Assembly (NCBI GenBank): GCA_032629725.1 | Contig: JAFEVB010000026.1 | Span: 124,001 to 188,000 of the forward strand | Direction: 5' to 3' | Length of the DNA stretch: 64,000 nucleotides | DNA from: Gremmenia infestans | Taxonomy: Eukaryota > Ascomycota > Leotiomycetes > Helotiales > Hamatocanthoscyphaceae | Shown here: positions 23,340 to 34,566 of the stretch, in pieces | Numbering within the stretch: the stretch's first letter is position 1 | Layout: every line of letters begins with the position of its first letter | Made by a program: the position numbers and the translations under genes | Notes under the pieces: model-generated | Told to the model about the DNA's origin: nothing | The model's input: the letters and a program-made list of their open reading frames with translations, nothing else | The model's database searches: none

Positions 23340-24384
23340 TCAGGTAAGTAGAGTAATAATAGGCGTTGGAGATTTCGACTTCTCAGGGGTAAGAGCTTGG
23401 AAACAGCCGCTGAGTAGATCAATCGAATCATGCTGGGACCGTCGAAAACATTGGACGACTCGATGAGGTAGGAAGTATCGTCTTCGTAAAATTGATCGCT
23501 CTCTCCAGATTTGCCATCGTCCCGTAATCATTGATCTCGATATAAGAGACACGTCTGATGTTGGCGGCAGCGGTGCGCACTCACAAACTTGTTTCAGCAA
23601 TGATTCGAAATGGCCGAATCGGCCTGGGTCGACGATCCTGAGCGGAGATAGCTGTCTGCGGCTTTCTGTTATTGCAGTTTCCGCTGCGGATTCGTATTGT
23701 TTTCCCATCATTCGAAATCGTAGGTATTTTCCGAGGACGGTTGAACAGAGTAGAGCTAGTTGTCCATCTAGCGGATCATCGCGCCCAGAATACATGTATT
23801 GCAATGGGATTTCCATGGTGGTGATGGCTTTAGCCTTCAACGCAAACGTTCCGATTTGTACTTCCACGTCAGAGAACTCTTCTGGGTCTGCGGATTCGTA
23901 CAAAGTTCGGACTGAAATCCATATATATCCTGTGGCACAAGCACAAAGGGAATAGTTGGAGCCATTTGAAGCGTTCTTCTTTTGGAAGAAAGCTTCTGCT
24001 CCGTAGGCTTTGATATCAGCAAAATTAGCTGTCAAATCTAAGCCGTACTTTGCTAATATCTTCTCATCTTTCACGTCCAAATCTGGCAAGTCAATTCCAG
24101 AGTCTGTGCGAGAAGCGACGTAGAACATTGGCTGCTTCATAAAATACGGCCCAATTACTCGGTTATTATGGACTCGCTTTATCCTTATGTTTGGACTAGA
24201 AACTGCCTCAAAGTCAGAGAAGTAAAGATTTTAGCAGCTAGAAGAACTGACATTCTGTAGAAACCGCAGCTTCTTGGATAAGATCTGGGAGTTGAGCAAA
24301 GACTCGAACATTTTCAGATTTGACATTAATGATGCTCGGCGCTCTACTTCGACTCGTGATGAAAATTTCGTTTTCTTCATCCAT
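23340..24384 (-). CDS. Hypothetical protein, two exons
   Basis: Exons 24252-24384 and 23340-24202 (49-nt intron) give 331 residues starting MDEENEIFITSR. I do not recognise the family. The protein has no signal peptide or obvious membrane segment; the middle contains a Cys pair (LCACATGYIW) and a charged segment (DLDVKDEKILAKYGLDL). The C-terminal 70 residues are rich in Arg and may be read in a wrong frame, because a GTGAGT donor occurs near 23590. There may be further exons upstream toward 24557, where a reading frame stays open but gives no clear motif. Confidence 0.45.
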
Positions 24385-24557
24385 GATTGTGTCTGCAACG
24401 TAGTATAGATCAGCAACTTAGAAGACCTGAAGAATCCAAGCTGATAAGATAGGTTTTGTATAATTGTATAGCTGACGTGGTCAACCTCGTATACATTCCT
24501 CACGCTAAATATAGATCTGCGGGGTGCTACTAGATACGAGAACCCGATGAGGGGCAC

Positions 24558-25565
24558 TGCAATCTGAAACGAAGAATCATCTGGAGTGGTGCGGAGCGAG
24601 CCTTAAAATGTAGCAAAGCTTATGCGGACTCCAATCTGAATGGCTCCTCGTATATGTGAATGCCATCAACCTTGTTGAAGGATGAGGCCGGATGTGTCTA
24701 GGAGGAGGTTTTAACTAATTTTACATGGTGAAAGCGGTTTCTCCTCTCAATTGAAGCAGGACTGGGCCACCTGGTGACATGAAATCGAAAGAGAAATGGG
24801 CACTCATAAATGGGGGCTCATCCCATCCAGTCCTTACGGAGGTAATACTCCTTAGGCAATGAGGCGGAGCGCCTACTTTGGAATGTGGGGTTATACTGCT
24901 TGAAAAGTCACAAGACTGAAATTGAAAAATGCACATTCCCACCGACTGTAAAACTTGAATAAAGAAAAGTCCGTCCTTTCTCTCCATACCTGGACGAGCC
25001 TGGACCACTAGCAGTTAAAAGATACCAAACAAAACAAATTATCAGATTTCAAACCTTGTGCCTTAATAATCTAATCCCAAGGCCAATGATTGTCTGCACA
25101 CGGTGAATTGTCTGAAAGGGTAAGAGAAAATCTCGTCCTTTTGTTTGTATACTCCAAAGGGGGTTTGAGGGAAATCTTGCGAAATCAGAAGTTCGTGGAA
25201 GAATCATAAAAAAATAGAAGAGTTGATCGCTTCAGGGATTCGCGATCAATCTTGTGGATTCATGCGAAACCGCGATCTCTCCACTTCCACAACAAAGTCT
25301 CTAGCAAACCTATAAAAACCACTCTTGAAAACGAACTATCGTCTCTACATACAGAAGATTCCGCTGAGCTTCACAACTTCAAGTTTCAATCTGCGGTTTC
25401 TATTGCAAGAGCAAGTGAGAAGAGAAGTTCGAACAGCACCAAGAGAATCGCGGAAAAACGCGTGCTCAACTACCGACGCGCCGAGAAACTTTTTTGCGGA
25501 GGTAGACAGCTTCAAGATTACCCCTTTCAGTCCACGACATTCCTCTCACACAATTACCAGACGAA
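24558..25565. other. Intergenic region
   Basis: About 1 kb between divergently arranged genes, holding their promoters. The last ~300 bp have open frames in two phases but look like the 5' UTR of the next gene. Nothing else is seen. Confidence 0.5.
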
Positions 25566-26452
25566 ATGTCTTCAGAAATCGCCAAGAAGAGGGGAAGGCC
25601 CAAGAAGGTCATTTCCGATCCAATCGAATCAGGAATACTAGAGACCACCAAGAAATCTACAACTCGAACAAAGTCTACCAAAGCTGCAACTTCGAAGTCA
25701 AGTACAACTAAGGCAAAGACTGCTACGCCTGCGAAAGCCTCTGCATCCAAACCAGCTGCCAGCTCTCCACCGCGGAAAACCGCCTCAAAAGCTCCATCTC
25801 CGCCTGCGAAGAAGCCAGAATCTCAGACCCCGCCTCCACCTCCAGCTGCTGCAAAACAATCCCCAAAGTCACCAGTCACTCCAGAGACCTCCAAGATCCT
25901 AAGCAAAGTCCGAGAGCTTTCCCAAAAAACCATCTCCATCCCAGAAGAGGCCGTTAAACTCTCCTCGCCAAAGCCATCCCCGACAAATATCGACTCAGAA
26001 CCCGTCCCAACACCGCAAACCAACACACCTCCCCCAATCCCAATTACAACAGCCCCGAAACCAAACATCTCCCCTCCCAAACCTCCACCAGTAGCGAAGG
26101 CCACGGCCCCGCCTGCTACGAAACCCCATGTCCCGCTCGCCGAACTGAACTCCGCGATCGTGTCGAATATAAGCACACGGGCAGGCGCAAGACCAAACAC
26201 AGCTGGTAGCAGAGCCCTACCACCAAACTACAAAAGTGTCGCGAGGAAGATTACTATGGGGATTGTGGCAGCGCCGATCTTAATTGTTACGAGTTATGTG
26301 CTGTATGAGCGATGTAAGTCACCCGCGTATGGAGTAGTAGGGAAGAAATGGACGTGAACTAATGCGTTGTCATTTTAGTGGTATTGGGAGAAGAGCGAAA
26401 GCTGCTGGTTAAGACCTCGACGCCTGCGGAACCAGAACAGGATGTGAAATAA
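25566..26452 (+). CDS. AT-hook-like, Pro/Lys-rich protein with one membrane segment
   Basis: Exons 25566-26313 and 26379-26452 give 273 residues. The N-terminus carries KKRGRPKK, an AT-hook-type motif. About 190 residues of Ala/Lys/Pro/Ser/Thr-rich, probably disordered sequence follow. A conserved-looking end reads PPNYKSVARKITM, then a hydrophobic stretch (GIVAAPILIVTSYVLYERLVL) that could span a membrane, then a short charged tail. The combination of a DNA-binding-type motif and a C-terminal membrane segment suggests a protein tethered to a membrane, but location (mitochondrial or nuclear envelope) cannot be decided. The second exon is supported by phase and by a TTTTAG acceptor. Confidence 0.75.
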
Positions 26453-26703
26453 ACCACTTCGCTCGGAATAGCATGTTATGGGGATCTAGGCGGCTGTATA
26501 TGATGTGTTGGGTGTACAGGAACAAAAGTCATGATGGCATGATGTGTACGTTATGTTATATTATGATAATGGACTGTGGTTGGGTATGTACAGAAAAATC
26601 TCAACATTTGATACCCCTTGAAGACGAAAGTAATATTTCTTATTCCTTCCAGTTGATTGTCACAGAGCTGCGCAACTATCTCCCTCTTCTTTCGTCGTAT
26701 CTA

Positions 26704-27315
26704 TCATCTTGAGCCAGTAGTCTCCAGCTCGCACTGGTGCTCGCCTTGCTTTCCCATCCAGGGAAAATCATTCGATCCCACTAGAGTATCAGTAACAAGC
26801 GGCGCCGATTGTGCATCCTTACACGCCTGCTCAGTCATAAAGGTATGAAGCTGGGCATCGTGTATAGCCCGAATCAGCTCTAAAGACTCTCTTCTCTGTT
26901 TATCGAAATCTTCCTTCTGGCATGCTCTCCGCTTTTCACTCCGCTCTTGCTCGCGCGCCCTCCTCTGCTCCCGATCCATTCTCTTCCCCTCTTCTTGGCA
27001 CTTGATCCGCTTCTCAAACTCATTTCTGCGTTTTCTCAGCTTCTTCATCCTCCCTTTGAGGACCAGGCAATGAGCCTCGTTGCCTTCTCTACACGCTTCA
27101 TGTAGCTCTCTTAAGACTCTTTCCTCTTCTTCGTCGAGACTTAGATGTTCTTCGGATGGTTCCTGGCCGAGATTGTTGAGGTAGTGGTGTCCGCCTGCGC
27201 ACCGGTAGCCGTGTGGGTGGGGTGTCCATTCGTAGCCGCATGAGCAGCGGAGGCCGTGGGATCCTGGCATGTTGACTGGCATCCAAACTTTTGAGAAGGA
27301 TGTCAAGTAACTCAC
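26704..27315 (-). CDS. Hypothetical coiled-coil protein with Cys/His cluster
   Basis: An open frame of 203 codons. The N-terminal part has Cys and His residues in a compact pattern (CSCGYEWTPHPHGYRC, then GGHHY) that could bind a metal. The rest is a highly charged helix rich in Glu, Arg and Lys (about residues 60-165), probably a coiled coil. The start is uncertain: the Met at 27273 or 27261 before PGSHGLRC may be used instead of the first, and an upstream exon is possible. I do not recognise the family. Confidence 0.55.
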   Translation of the reverse strand: MSYLTSFSKVWMPVNMPGSHGLRCSCGYEWTPHPHGYRCAGGHHYLNNLGQEPSEEHLSLDEEEERVLRELHEACREGNEAHCLVLKGRMKKLRKRRNEFEKRIKCQEEGKRMDREQRRAREQERSEKRRACQKEDFDKQRRESLELIRAIHDAQLHTFMTEQACKDAQSAPLVTDTLVGSNDFPWMGKQGEHQCELETTGSR

Positions 27316-27908
27316 TTGGTTTAGGACCTGGAGTGAGCGTGTCTGTGTTTATTAGTCCTTGTTTCTATTAGGGACTACAAGTTAGTCTATCTGAAAGAAA
27401 GGACGAAATTGGAACGGCTTTGTGACCGGAAAGGTCTATTTTAGTATCTAGGCTTCAAGCTTGGAGCCTCTTTCATTACAACGGGGCTCTCACAAAGGGA
27501 CGACGTTCGTTATTGTACAAGCCGGCCTTTCTCAAGGTATTTTTGTTGTGTTTTACATGACTGATGCTTGACTTTCAGTAACAGGTCACCCTTCTGTCTT
27601 TGAAACGGGCGTTAGCATAGAAGGCATCTTTAGGCTCAAGATACCTAGGTTGCTTAGCGCACGTTGCCCCGCATGCCCCGCATCCCCCCGCATCCCACTT
27701 ACCTTACCTACCCTACCTTAATAATCAAATGCTAGAAGAGGCACGCTTTGCAGTCGGCTTCCACTAGGAGCGTACTTAGTCGAACAGCTTATATATTAGA
27801 CACCCCGAACGTCACCTCACTCTAAACACTCCTAAATAGTTATTCCCGTCCCAAAAACATCTAGTACTTCACGACCCCATCGGTCTCACCTAGAGAATAG
27901 CAGTCATC
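27316..27908. other. Intergenic region
   Basis: About 590 bp between divergent genes. It contains a near-match to the TACCTAGGTA palindrome (27642-27651) and a C-rich repeat region of CCCCGCATG type near 27667-27695. No gene is seen. Confidence 0.5.
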
Positions 27909-28899
27909 ATGCCTTATCCACCCGTCCCAATAAACAACGGTACATTATTCAACCCCTTCTCCCAATAACCACAATCTAACAAACCACGGGCGTCAACTTC
28001 ACCAAAACCATCCACCACGACACATACCCCGCAATTGACTCCGTCACCCAAGACCACAGCAAGCATTACATCTTCATCACAGGTGCATCCAAAGGCGTCG
28101 GCCGTGTCCTTGCACTCTCCTACGCAAAAGCAGGCGCAGCCGGCATCGCAATCGGCGCACGATCCGACCTCGCCCGCGTCGAGCAGGACATCATCTCCGC
28201 AGCCCAAGGAGCCGGGAAGGCAATCCCTAGAGTCCTGAAGCTCAAGCTCGATGTGACAAATTGGGACGACGTGGAGAAGGCGGCCAAAGAAACGGAAAGG
28301 GAATTCGGGCGCCTAGATATCCTAATCAACAACGCGGGGTTTCTAAGTGCTTTCGCGCCGATCGTTGATAATGACCGGGAGGAATGGTGGAGTAATTATG
28401 AGGTTAATGTTAAGGGTGTTTATTTGATGTGTAAGGCGTTCGTGCCGCTGTTGCTGAAGGGCGGGGAGATGACTGTCGTTAATTTGACGAGTGCCGGGGC
28501 CCACGGTGTTGCTTATGGCGGCAGCGGGTACCAGACTACGAAATTTGCGCTCTTGAGATTCACGGAGTATCTTATGGTTGAGTATGGGGATAAAGGGATG
28601 TTGGCTTATTGTGTCCATCCTGGGGGTGTACCTAGTGACATGTCGATCAAGATGCCGGCACAGTTGTATAAAATTGGTGAGTTCTGTGTGTCGGGGGTTT
28701 CTGAGACTTTATTGATATTTTTATAGTTATTATTGATAAGGCTGAGCTTTCTGGGGATACGATTCCGTTCTTGACGGCTATGAGAAGGGATTGGCTGGCT
28801 GGTCGATACATTAGTGTGAACTGGGATATGCAAGAATTTTTGGGTAGGGAAGATGAGATTGTGAAGGGGGACAAGCTGAAGATGAGAATGACATTTTGA
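27909..28899 (+). CDS. Short-chain dehydrogenase/reductase
   Basis: A classical SDR of 296 residues. Exons are 27909-27939, 27990-28676 and 28727-28899. Visible motifs are the cofactor motif TGASKGVG, the NNAG motif, and the active-site Ser and YxxxK (SGYQTTK), with VHPGGV after it. The substrate is unknown; soluble and cytosolic. The first intron (27940-27989) has a good GTACAT donor and a CTAAC branch point, but its only in-phase acceptor is ACCACGG, ending in GG rather than AG. The next AG would remove part of the reading frame. Either a non-canonical acceptor is used, the splice site is mutated, or the base is miscalled. Confidence 0.85.
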
Positions 28900-29425
28900 G
28901 CGCGAGAAACAATTTGCCTTGACCAATGCCGATGTTCATGCTTTGGCCGGTGGTTTTTTCCTCAGAATATCTTCTGAATAGTAGGCAAGCATCCGAGTGC
29001 GATAAATGCACCCAGGGTACCATTTCCACCCCTCCCCCCAATTCAGGTAGATCTTCTCAATTCAATCGATTTAGGTAATTCGTTCCTCTGGAAAGCTTCT
29101 CAGCAATGGCTCTTAGCTGACTTGAAGCTCCCTGTTTTCGAGCCATGTCCCTACAACGACTTCCGCGCTATTTAGAAGTAGAAGTATCACAAGCAGCTAT
29201 AGACAGCTCAGGTTTAAAGGTGACATTCAATCCGCAAAGTCACGTTAGTAACGAGAATTAGAGACGGTGGGCCTCGCCAACATTCAATATGCCGCCTACA
29301 GGTATATAATTCATACCAGCACGCGACATACCGGCGAAAATCCTTCTTTCTACATATCCCAGATCTGCTCAGCAACTTCACGGCTACGCCTACCATTGAG
29401 CGACAGCCGCAACATCCAGCGCAAG
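28900..29425. other. Intergenic region
   Basis: About 530 bp holding the SDR 3' end and the upstream region of the next short gene. No other feature is seen. Confidence 0.5.
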
Positions 29426-29674
29426 ATGGACAACTCTCCAGAGGCACCACCGACCATCATTGCTTTATCAGAATTCTCACAATACCATCTCCACGTTGCA
29501 CGAAACTTTGTAGATGGAGGAATTCCTATTCCCGTGAGTTTTTTTCCTCCGGAATTTAGCTGCAGCCTTTCATGCTTTGACTGACAGTTCTGCTACACCA
29601 CGGCTCCATCGACTCTGACCTTCTCGCATTTCCCACGACTTCCATCAGAGATTAAACTCAAGATCTGGATGTAA
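29426..29674 (+). pseudogene. Truncated 2EXR-domain gene
   Basis: Two exons (29426-29533 and 29588-29674) give only 64 residues and end FSHFPRLPSEIKLKIWM followed by a stop. This is the start of the 2EXR domain of fungal proteins, which normally continues for about 80 more residues after the KIW. The sequence beyond the stop contains a GTAATG donor that could begin another intron, but no later exon with 2EXR similarity is visible up to 29940. The gene is probably truncated, with a rearranged 3' part. Confidence 0.55.
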
Positions 29675-31274
29675 TGTCGTTGTTGCTTGTCTGAGATTGC
29701 GTTGCCTAGCAAGTTGTTCGTTAACCCAAGATCGGTCAGCGGTGCTCTTTGGTTCTCTTGTCTCTCAACTCGAAGCTTGACTGTGATGGCATTACCGACT
29801 GTGGTGCAACTTGTTTATTGGCGAGGAGTTTGTATTTGTTGATATAGATGTTAGGAATTACGTTATGGGCTGAACCTGTGTTTGAGTGAGTGTGTTGCAG
29901 CGGATGGGTGAGGGACCTTACCAAAAAGAATTGAGAGAAGACGTTTAATAGACCACAGAGGATCTACACAAGACTATACAATATAGTATGTGAATTAATT
30001 TAGATGACAAGTCATCTAAATCGCCGTTTCAAATATGAAGAATAGGGGGAAAATACTACTTGGTGTCCCAAGGGAATTCTTTTTATATTTCGAGCTAGTA
30101 TGCGTGCGGCACAAGGGTACTTTCATTCTAGCATTATAACCAGACCAATTTTTGTCGCCATTGTCCGTAGATCTCAAGCAAGTTGGATATCTACTAGTCC
30201 TACTCCCGGGAACCTGGGGATTATCCGCACAACAGATAACGCCTAGGAGGAAGGAACTACCACACCTCTCTTGCCAAATTACATAACATCACAGACGCGT
30301 CAGCCTAAAAGGACCTTAATTACATGCTATCAAGGCCTCAACTCTTACTGATAACACTATGCCTTCCCGATTATTTATAACATCGCAAGATAACAATTAA
30401 CTGCTATCCAGAAGGTTAGAGAGCAGGTGTAGTCATATCAGTACCTTATAGCAATACTATTAACACCTTACTATGCGATTTTAGGAACAAGCTTAAGTGC
30501 TAGGAGCAGAACACATTTTAAAGCTATATAGCGAAGACCTAATTAGTGGCAATATAAGCGGCCCAAGTAGTTAATGCAAAGACACTTATCATTAGTCACA
30601 CAGCTCCACGATTTTGCTGCCAGTATATATATGTAGGTACCTAGGTACGTAGCGTTATATAGTGCAATTGCTATTATTATTGCGAAGATGGTTCCTTCCT
30701 CGCAGCCGGGTTGTTAGAGTGTCGTTGTCGTTGTAGATTGGCGGCCATGTGGGGCTTTCCGTGACGGAGCGAGTGCGGGAGTACCTGGACTACCACTCCA
30801 ATAGGGCTGCTAGGGGGACACGATCAACCCTCGCATATCATCTATCCATCCTTGTTCTAATGACAGGGATGGCAGGTATGGCAGGTGAACCAAGCCTGGA
30901 CTGATTTGCGGAATACTTGGCGCCTCTGCAAATCATATATGGATCTTCAGAGGCTTAGTTTAGAGATGTTGTGGAGGAAAGACTTTGCAAAGGTAAAAAT
31001 GTTTCGCAATGTTTCAGGGAGAAGAGAGATTATTCTCAGACCTAGTGCTGTTGACATTCTTCTTCCTTCTTCATCTGGTACTCGGTAGTAAGAGTAAGCA
31101 TGATCTCGGCACTTATATCAGCAATAAACCTTGAGGCTCTAATTGAAGACAATGCGTGTGTAGTGTTTTGGAATTTTGTGGTAAACAACACTTTATGAGA
31201 AGACAGAAGACTTTTGGTATCATATGGGCAAGACAGTCGCTGAAGGGATATACTCATGAGCTTGGAAGCTGGAA
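29675..31274. other. AT-rich, gene-free region, possible decayed repeat
   Basis: About 1.6 kb with frequent stops in all frames and low GC content in 29940-30700. It could be a mutated transposon, but I recognise no transposase motif or terminal repeats. A TACCTAGGTA palindrome is at 30638-30647. Nothing else can be supported. Confidence 0.4.
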
Positions 31275-32605
31275 CTACTCTAATCCCTTAAACTTCAGGA
31301 TCCCATTGCCCACGTTCTTTCCCTTCTTTGCCTTCCGTCGCTTCTTTCGTTGTTTTCGGCCACTTTGCTCGTCGTCACTGCTATCTGCACCACCCCCATC
31401 ATCGCTGTCGTCGCTGTCACTGCTCTCAATAGGCCTCTTCTGCGCACCAGACTCCTCTTCGTCGGACTCTTCTTCCTCCTCATCATTCAGATTCATCTTC
31501 TGTTCCCACACCTTCACAATCGATCCACCTCCACTAATAAGTCGGCCGTGAACATCGAATCCAACTCCAACCACAGCCTCAACCTCGTCGTGTCGCAATG
31601 GATCACCCATGACTTTGTTCTTACCCAATTGCACGATCCTAACCGTACCATCCCCAAGCCCCACAACAACATTTTTCATTCCATCACCAACACCTTCTGG
31701 CATGACAGCCAGAGCATCTAAGCTGTCACCCCCACCTCTTCCACCATCAACAATAATTCTCTCGTCCTGATCATCCCAAACGCCCCTCTCCCAGAGCGTC
31801 AGAACCCCATTCGAGCTCCCAACCAGCACCTTCTCGCCCTTGCTCCGACCCGGCTTGGACGGTAGACCCCCGACGAAAACACTACACAGCAGCTCCTCTT
31901 CCTGATCCTCACTTTTTACCAAAACCCCTCTTCTCAAATCTGTAACCGCAAGCGTTGTACCACCAGTCGTAACCCATTGCTTGCTGAATCCACTTGTACT
32001 AGCTTCCGTAGGCGCCAGTGGTGTTAAAGAAGAAATGTAATCCTCATGCGGACGATGTGTCTGACTCGGTCTTCCTTTGGTAAAGCTTGAAGGTGTGCGT
32101 AAATCATAGAGGTGTAGAGCTGCGGAATCGGTCGCGAGAAGCAATGTCTGAGGTGAGAGTGCATGTAGCAATGTTGGAGCATCTGCAGAGTTCGTGGAAA
32201 GATCGAGGGGAATGGCGACTTTTGCGACGACTTGGCCGGTAGAAGAAGAGGCAGCTTTCAGAAGACCATCGGTACCAGCTGAGTAGAGGACTACGGTGCG
32301 AAAATATTAGCAGAGGTCCATTGAAGAACATTCGAGGACGTACTTTCGCCATCATGACTATATGCCAGTGTTCTACAGCTGCCCTTGTGTCTTCTAGTCC
32401 GCCATTCGGTATCTATAGTGCTTGTGCCGGTTGACAGGACGCTGGCGTTGCCATCTTCGTCGTCGCTACCAGAAGCTACAGCTGGAAGCCGGAACGACTG
32501 TACGTGTCCGCCAGATAGTCCGACGGCAAGAATTGGTTCATTGGGATGCAGGGCTTGGGTGAAGAGCTCCGAGGAGAGCGGGAGGGTGCAAAGGTTTTCA
32601 AACAT
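31275..32605 (-). CDS. JIP5: WD-repeat protein Jip5-like (ribosome biogenesis)
   Basis: Exons 32344-32605 and 31275-32290 give 425 residues. The N-terminus (MFENLCTLPLSSELFTQALHP) and repeated beta-propeller units (SAGTDGLLKAA, VLVGSSNGVLTLWERG, ISGGGSIVKVWEQ) match fungal Jip5. The C-terminus has a long acidic Asp/Glu/Ser tract followed by a Lys/Arg-rich stretch (RKQRKKRRKAKKGKN) and ends GILKFKGLE, typical of nucleolar proteins. Yeast Jip5 is required for biogenesis of the large ribosomal subunit. The protein looks complete. Confidence 0.88.
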
Positions 32606-33510
32606 GGTGGTGTATAGTATGGGTTACTGTTTGGAGAGACTCGACAAGGTTGAGCTTGGAAGTTTTTAGCCGAGCGGAATTATTTCCTCACAACGTCAAT
32701 GGGCTTTCATCACCACCACTACAATTCTGTAACCTTTCATATAGTACAGTAAGAGCAGCTTTATTTCTGAAACATGTAGTCGCCATGTAGACTATCCTGA
32801 TAGACTAATTGCAAATGTTTTACGCTCCTACACTCTTGAATACAAGAATGGAAGTCAAGAATGATGGGTAAACAATTTCCATAGGCTTGATGCCTCCCCA
32901 CCCGTCGTATAAAGTATCCTACTCGTACTTTACTTCCAAGATTTGTTTCAATTTGTGGTATATAGGGAAGAGGTTAAGGACTAATTGACCATCTATGAAG
33001 GCTGTCTTTCTGTCTCTCCTCATCATATTATCGTTCGATAGTCAAAAAAACTAAGGTGCCACTTATAGCTATTTTCATCAATTAGAGCCAGAGTACGGCG
33101 CTCTTCACACATTATTTCCTCCCCCCCCCCTCCGCTCCCCCCACCCCAGAACTGCCACTGTTTTTTATATTGATGTGACTACTCTGTTTAAAGGCGCATA
33201 CAAATTTGTGACCTTTGATACGGTACTTCTAGGAACTTCAAAATACCCTAAGCTAAAGGGTCCAAGGGTCGAATCGACACCGGGAACTAAGATTAGTGCC
33301 CCTAACCCCAAACCATAGGAACTTCGCTAATATTCAGGGGCATTAAAGCCGGTCTCTACCTCTTATCTCCAGGTTACGGTAACAACACAACTACTACGCC
33401 GCAACACGAACCTCAATTCACTCACTCCACTCCCTCCATTTCACTCTCTCCTCCTTTCTTTCTTTCTTTCTTTCCCTAGGTACGTACCTACCCATAGTCT
33501 CCACACCAAC
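32606..33510. promoter_or_regulatory. Bidirectional intergenic region with C-tract and CTTT repeat
   Basis: About 900 bp between divergent genes. It holds a run of C residues near 33121-33147 and a CTTT microsatellite near 33450-33475, followed by CCTAGGTACGTACCTACC just before the start of the next gene. No coding segment is seen. Confidence 0.5.
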
Positions 33511-34272
33511 ATGTCCGACCCCATCAGCGCCCTCCCCCCCGAAATCCGCGCCCAGATCTATAGCCTCGTCCTCCTCTCCCCAACCCCCATCGCCATAACC
33601 TCCCCGCGCAAAGGCCACCCCTGCAGCGTGATCCAACGTCCCGCTGCTTCCTACGCGTCCCTATCCCGCGTCTCCCAGGCCATACGCGCCGAGATCTCCC
33701 CCATCTTCTGGCAGGGAAACACCTTCCTGCTCTCCAACGGCGAATTCGCATCCCCGCACTTCGCCAACATCCACGCGCTCAAAGCCTTCGTATCCAAGAA
33801 CCGAAATCGCGATGCGCTGAGAATGATCCGAACAGTCATCTTCGAGCTGCGTTTCGGCGAGGGTTTGAGCTGTTTGGAGAGTGGGATTTCGGAGATGAAG
33901 GCCGTTGCTAGGCTGCTGGCTAAGCATTTTGTAGGGCTGGAGAGCGTGAGGTTGGAGATTAAGTGGGAGAGGTGGCTGCATCGGAGCGAGTATACGACGG
34001 GGGATGGGGTGGTGAATGAGGAAGAGACCAAGGCGGAGCTGGCGAAGATTGTGAGGCTTGTGCTGCAGCATAAGGGGTTGAAGGAGGTGCGGTGGCTGGA
34101 GAGGCAGCGCCCAGTGTTGGGGAAGTTGGAGGCATTGGTGGAGAAGGTTATGAAGGAGAAGAAGGTCAAGGAGGGAGATAGGGTGAGGGTTGTTGCTGAA
34201 GAGGCGGAGGTGAGGCAGGATGTTAAGTGTGATTATTGGGATCAGATGAGAGCACAAGGTCTGTTCACGTAG
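33511..34272 (+). CDS. F-box/2EXR-like hypothetical protein
   Basis: A single-exon gene of 253 residues. The start region ISALPPEIRAQIYSLVLLSP is the short F-box-like/2EXR-type opening of many fungal proteins, followed by SRVSQAIRAEISPIFWQGNTF, which is also typical of that group. The remainder is helical and charged, with no catalytic motif. Such proteins may act as substrate adaptors of ubiquitin ligases, but this is only suggested by the N-terminal motif. The start ATG follows a TC-rich stretch. No break is seen. Confidence 0.7.
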   Translation: MSDPISALPPEIRAQIYSLVLLSPTPIAITSPRKGHPCSVIQRPAASYASLSRVSQAIRAEISPIFWQGNTFLLSNGEFASPHFANIHALKAFVSKNRNRDALRMIRTVIFELRFGEGLSCLESGISEMKAVARLLAKHFVGLESVRLEIKWERWLHRSEYTTGDGVVNEEETKAELAKIVRLVLQHKGLKEVRWLERQRPVLGKLEALVEKVMKEKKVKEGDRVRVVAEEAEVRQDVKCDYWDQMRAQGLFT

Positions 34273-34566
34273 AGTATATTTATATTTCCTATTCATCTTG
34301 CCAGTGCGTCCTATTCGTACTGATTCCTCTTTTCATTACATTCGAAGAGAAGGTAGCTGAATGTGTCTTCGACTCCTTCCAGTCTGTATACTCTATTCCC
34401 CACTTGTAGACCTCGACTCACAAGGACTCGCAGCTAATAGCCCCCTTGGAGTTCATTTCCAGTCTAGCTTCCAGACCAGAGGTTACTACTTAATTCAAGT
34501 CATAGCAGTTTCTGCTTCCCCTCCAAACGCTCCATTGTTTCCTTGCATGACCCAAGCCGAACTGTA

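Noticed and set aside
24231..24557. Frame of 108 codons upstream of and overlapping the two-exon unknown gene
   Set aside because: A different frame and a clean intron explain the overlap better; the rest may be 5' UTR or another exon but cannot be supported.
30200..30700. Possible decayed transposon in the AT-rich block
   Set aside because: No terminal repeats, target duplication or transposase motif could be identified, so no element is called.
33661..34296. Open frame of 211 codons opposite the F-box/2EXR-like gene
   Set aside because: Leu/Pro/His-rich with no domain; antisense shadow of a GC-rich coding sequence.
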